A DNA stretch of 64,000 nt, from the NCBI GenBank assembly GCA_030762175.1, contig CM060835.1, forward strand, positions 87,044,001 through 87,108,000, read 5' to 3'. The DNA is from Metallyticus violacea. Lineage: Eukaryota > Arthropoda > Insecta > Mantodea > Metallyticidae. The stretch's first letter is position 1. Each line of letters opens with the position of its first letter. This document shows positions 51,101 through 57,287 of this stretch, in pieces. Below the pieces are notes generated by a model, which had not been told where the DNA came from, did not search any database, and saw nothing but the letters and a program-made list of their open reading frames with translations. A program made the translations under genes and the position numbers.

Positions 51101-54100
51101 AAACATTGGGGAATAACATGCTGTATTTGAATCCTGAATAAAACCAACCTGCTTTAAGAAAAAAAATGTGTTGCATTACTTATTTAACGCCCCTTGTACT
51201 TTGTGTGCATTCTGGTCTTTGGCTTACATTACTCCACTTCCTTTATTCCTTGATCTAGGTACAGTGAAAAGTTTTGGAATTTTAGTGTTAAAAGAACTTT
51301 ATGTTAAATCATCTAAATACTTTATGTGCTGACCCTGTCAACACAAATTAATTGTACACACAACTCTCTGTGAAATGGAGAACTTGAAACAAATAATCTC
51401 ACTTTATTCATAATATACGATTAACCAAAAAGCATTAAACCATGCCCTATTTTTAGAGCCTAAAGTTCATATATTTACATATTTCTACCCAGGGGTTAAA
51501 ACTCTATACTTATGCATAATTATACAAATTATGTATTTCTGAGTCTATCATGCATGATTTTTGTTGCATATAACCACATATTTTCACTATTACTATAAAT
51601 TCATTGTTTTTCTTTCCATTTGATCTTAATAATTTTTATCAACATGATAGTAAGTTAATTCTCATTTAGCATTGGTACCGTTACGATAGAGTTAATTCTT
51701 TTAATTTATTGATGTACCTCTTTAAGCTCTAGAGGGTATGTTTGCATGCATATTCAGTACTTTTCAGGGTATGAACTTCACTAAGCCTAGTAAGCTTAAA
51801 GTTGGGGATTGATGGTTGTAATGGCCTCAAGTTAAATGTTAGTTTGTGATGGGAAATGATGTTAGCCTTTAGAGTTTGAGGGTAAGTTAATCAGGAGGGA
51901 ACATATTATTTCAAAGACATGAGATTTATTGATTTATACAAGTTGCATTATTTATAGTAGTTAAGTGTCTGGGACTATTTTTAGGATGATGCAAGCTGCT
52001 AACCAGAGTAGCATATAACTTATTACATTAAATACTATAGAAGAACAATAATAGTCACCAGTAGAGATGTAATCAGCCAAAAAGAGAAGGACATTGTGAC
52101 TACTGGCTTTTATCCCTGAAAAACCCTAACCTAATCCACAGGAGTTACATTACCTACTTTCACTACCACAACAGTCAAAATAATAAATCTAAGAAATATG
52201 GTTGGCTAAGGGCTTAAGTTAATGGTTTCATTTTAGAAAGTTCTAGAAGCTTTGTTGCATATTCCATGTAAAGCTTCACATCATGTTTACCTGAAGTTCC
52301 CTCAATTAACTCAGCTGCTGTTTGTCACGATAGTGTCCTCTCCAGCTGAATATTAATAAGTTATTCCAGGCACACATTCCTTCTGGTAATATTTTAACAT
52401 ACAACTCATAAAATACTATATCAAGCCTTACAAGAATTACAACAGTAAAAGTTGAGAATGACTAAAGCAAGAACAACTTAAATATTTTAAAAATTTTAAT
52501 AAAAAATAATGCCATTAATTGTATATTTCCTTAAGAATATTCTTCACTTTTGTAAATTTTATATCTTTCACATGTTCCATTTGTTTGAATTTATACATTA
52601 CATTATTTATCCCAGAATGGTAAGTGTAACAGACATGACAGTGTGTAAACAAATAATCTTTGAACCCATGATAAATTGAATATAAATGCCGGTCATGAGC
52701 TAGCATTTTGCAAAGTACTTATGGTAAATGAGGCTTCATTTTGTCCACTCATGTCGTAAATGCTTGAAAAATGTGGATAGACAATTTTAGTGTTAACTAC
52801 TTGGAGTTAGACATATAGTGTAATGATTTGTGAATTGTTTGATTATATGAAGTATTATAAAGATTTTTAAGTTTTTGGTTAATATTAGTTTGGCAGTGTT
52901 ATGTTTTTGGATATTTTGTTTGTTTGGTTGATTTGTTTTATTTACGGATACTCTTTAACATCTCAGGTCATCAGCATCCCATTCAATTCAGGGCAGGAAA
53001 TAGCCAGTAAATTTTACTCAGAGACCTCTTCTTTCAGGCTTGAAGTTCTTTTATGTGAGATAAATCTATCATGGGACTTATGGCTTTACTTTCCTTCTGA
53101 AGGAAGCCATACTTAGGATTTTAAGCCTGAAAAATCCATTGACCCTGGCCAGGATTGAGCCCATGATCTTGGGTTTATAAGGCAAGTATGATTACCATCA
53201 CCAGGACTGACTTGTTGATGGTAATTGGGTAATTTAGAAATAAGAGAATCATTAGTAGAAATTTTGGTTAAGTGATTAAATAATGGTTTATGTGTGAAAT
53301 ACTTATAGTAATGTGTTTTAGGTTGGATTGGAGCCTGGTCCCCTGGATATTCCAGTACATAGCTGCTGATGAACCAGGGAATGGGGACTGAGTTAATCAA
53401 ATGGGAAAATTTTGGAATGAAGTACTGAGAATGAAAATATTGTATTGTATGGTAATATAATATTTAATAATACTCAATATAATTGTAGGGTTTGTATACA
53501 TACAGATGTGACTGAGATGAGATTGATTTAAAAATTGTATAAGAATTTGTTGAATAAATAAATTAAAAAAACATAAATTACGGTATAGTAGGTATATAAC
53601 AGATAATATTATATTTAATAATTTATTACAGAATTAGTAACCATTCCATAAATGAGAGGTTTTCATTGACAGTACTGTATACCATTAGTGCACTTAAATA
53701 ATTACTATAGCAAATAAATGTTAAAATATTTTTGTAAGCATGCACAATGTCTTTTAACAGAATTCTAGCTGCATTATAATAAATGTAAATATAGTATCAG
53801 GTTTCTTACCCATTTTCTATTCGCCTTTTCTTTAGTATTTTAGCAAGAGAATTTAAACCTCTCAATGATTTTGCTAAACTATCTTGTTGAGCAGGATCAT
53901 CTATTTTGAGTTGTGCTTCTTCATAAGTCATAGCTTGCCTGGATCGAATAATGCTTTTACAGTAGTGAGTGTTTACAATTTCTGCATCTTTTGTCATTTC
54001 CCATATACAGGAGAAGGCAAATCTTTCCTCATTTCCTCTCAGTGAACAAAGATTGGAACTAAGAAGTTCTGAAAACATAATACACAAATTTTTAGCTTTT

Positions 54101-57100
54101 AAAATTTTTATATTTCAAAATTTAAAAACCTTTTTAACAATATTCAGAATTGCTCTAAAATAGACAATGGAATTTACCAGTAATGCAACTGAAACTGGAT
54201 TTTCATTTTTGAATTTTAATATGCCACAATGCTAGCAAGATCTTCAATATGTATGAAATAAATAAATATACATGACAGAAATGAGCTCTGAATCCAGTGG
54301 TTCCTAATTACCTGGCTTTTGCCAGATTACTTGACTCCACACTTTCGCCCTAGCCAAATATGCCATAGAAATGGAAACTAAAAGTCAATGAACAAGTTAA
54401 TTTTCTGATCAAACAACTTCAGATGAAACTTTATTTACAAACTAGGACTGCTTTGCTTACAAAAGAGGGTGCCAATAATTGTTGAAACTAATCCAAGTTT
54501 ATAAGCATAGACAATCGACACACCTCTAAACTTTTGCACAATGCTGTACATTTATGAGGAAAAAGGTGATCTTGAGCTTCAAGAGGAATAGGCATTCCTT
54601 TAACCCTTTCACTGCTAACTGAATAATAGTGCATGTATATCCCCTCTGCTGACTATTATTTGTTGATTTTCATGTTTGCATTTTTAAAATTAAAATGCTG
54701 TGCACAAGCTTTTATCAAAATTCTGAATTGGCTGTACATACCCATCATCAATCCAAAAAAACAAAGAAAAGAACTGGCAGCAAACATTCATATCTGGAAT
54801 GAGATGAACCCATAGTGTCAACATTATTTTCACAAACACTTCATTTTCAATATCAGTTTTTGATTCAACAGATGAAAAGTTAAAATCCTAATCGGAATAT
54901 TATGTGAAAATATTTAGAAGATTATCTTCTGTAAGCAAGCTGAGCAAACTAAAAGTCACAATTTCAGATTACTTTAGTATGCAATACTCCCATGTGGTAA
55001 AAAAGTGAGGGAGTGTCCAGTTTCATACCTGTTTCTACAAGTCATACAAGACTGGACATTGTCTTGTATCTGAACTCAGGGTGTAGCCAAGAAATGGCAC
55101 TGGCATTGCAGTTGAAGATTTAAAAACATGCACTTTGCTAGGTTCCAGTATATTTAATTTTATCATCACAGTAGTGCAAATGTCCAGTAGAGCTAACTTA
55201 GTTTCAGTAGTGAAAGGGTTAATAATCTATAATAAAAAATAAAAAAACACCTTTACAACTTACACCAATGTGAATTAGGAATGCATCATATTAATTTTGA
55301 ACATTATTCAACATGCATAAACAGCAAAAACCACTCCTGATTATTTCTTACTTGTTAACAGCATAATAGGAGAGAAATACAATTAGCATTATAGGAAGTT
55401 CTTTCCTTCTCTCCTTTTGGTGTGACAGCTCATGAGTTTTGGTTGACTGCAACAATTGCTGTATGCTCTACCTCTGTCATACAGCAGCATTTATAGATGG
55501 CAATATTGTAGGGGAGCATATGATCAGCACACCTGATACCTTGCCGAGTGCCTATCATGAAGTTTTAAATCAAAGGATGCCACCACTTTATCAAGTAGTC
55601 ACCAATTGTTCACATGAGGCTGAGTGGACCCATTCCAAACCTCCCTAACTTAGAAAATTTCTAACAGGTACTGGAGATCGAACCTAGGACCTCCTGAGCA
55701 GCAGTCAGCAAAAATAACCACTTAGCCAAGAAGTTCTGCTGAAAGAAATTGTTTTAAACATATTTTTTTACAGTTTGAAATAAGCATTACATTTGTAAGT
55801 TGGGTAATTTTTTAACTCAGGTGAGAATAAAATGGCTCAGAGTTAAGAAATATTCTTGCATGGAGATGGAGAATAAGAATAACCCCGTCATTGCTTATGT
55901 GAATTATAATAGGTGATGATGATAAACACCAGTGTCTTAGAATATAACTGAATCTACTGGCTCCTAATGGGACATAAATATTGGCTGTCCAGTTGTTCAA
56001 GATAATGAACAATGTAAGTTTTGAGTTAATAACCAATATGGAGTCAGGGATTTAGAAAATAGCAGTAGCTTAGGTTGGCAGGATCATATGATGAAGACCA
56101 CTGCAATAGAAATGTAAAATGAGATTTGGAACAAGAAACATAAAAATAATTGCTGGGTCCTACAGTGATGAGACAGTATGAATGGGAATAGATAACAGGG
56201 CAAGAGAAGCAATAAGTATTGTCACCAGCAAATAGCTTGAAATCAATGTAAGAGAATGGGAGCCATTAACTCAAGAATAATGGTAATTAATCTTCACGTA
56301 GAAGTGAAACTTTCCTTCATTTCAGTATATATACCAACACAGAGGAATTCTATGTTCAACTGCAAAGTACCACGGATAAAGGAATGGCTGTCATGTTTTG
56401 GAGGAAGTTTTTGATGCCAGAATGGATCAGTACAAGAGAATAGCATACAGAAGCGGAACTTCAATGAAAATGGAAGGCATTTAATAGAATTTTGAGTCAA
56501 AAAAAATTCTTAATGGGAAACATTTTCTACCCTCAGCAATTCTCTATTTAGGGTTTGACTAGTTTGATGAGTATGAAGTGGATTTGCAATGTGCAATGCA
56601 CAGTGTATAAAATCACCTTTGAGGCTGAAGATAGAAATGCCAGAAGTGTTACAGATTATTTTATATACTATTAAGGCATGTGGAACATCGCAGTTGTGCA
56701 GATCATTCAGATGCAGAGTTCACGATAACCACAAATTGTTGATGGTGGGTACAAAGCTCAAGAACCAATTAACCTTGAGTCCTTAAGTTGAAAAAACTGC
56801 AGAATGAAGAGAAGAGAACCCAGATCTGATTGTAACAAGGCTGCAAGAAGAAAAACTGAGGATAAAGATATCAACTCATTGAATGCCTTGTAATCTATTA
56901 GGGACTGCAGAAGGTATGTCTGGGAATGCTATTGTAGATACAACAAAGAAAATAAATTGGCAGAGAGATAGTTGAAAATGGATAAAATGAGGCTACCCTG
57001 ATGCTTCATAGGATAAAGGGTCTAAAAAGAAAGAACTGTGAAATTAGTTAGCAATGCAAGAAGTGTAAGAATACCAGTGGGAAAGCTGAGAGGGAATGAA

Positions 57101-57243
57101 ATATCTATAGGTATTAACAAGTATATATTTCCCCTGAAACACCATGAAATATTGGCTGTATTTTAAATAATTAACAAAAATTTGTTCTTTATTTAGTAGA
57201 TTTAAAACACTTTGAAGTGATGTTTGAATTACAATCCTGTTTT

Positions 57244-57287
<44 letters not shown>

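Noticed and set aside
57251..57284. (AT)n as a regulatory or origin element
   Set aside because: A plain dinucleotide microsatellite with no associated motif.
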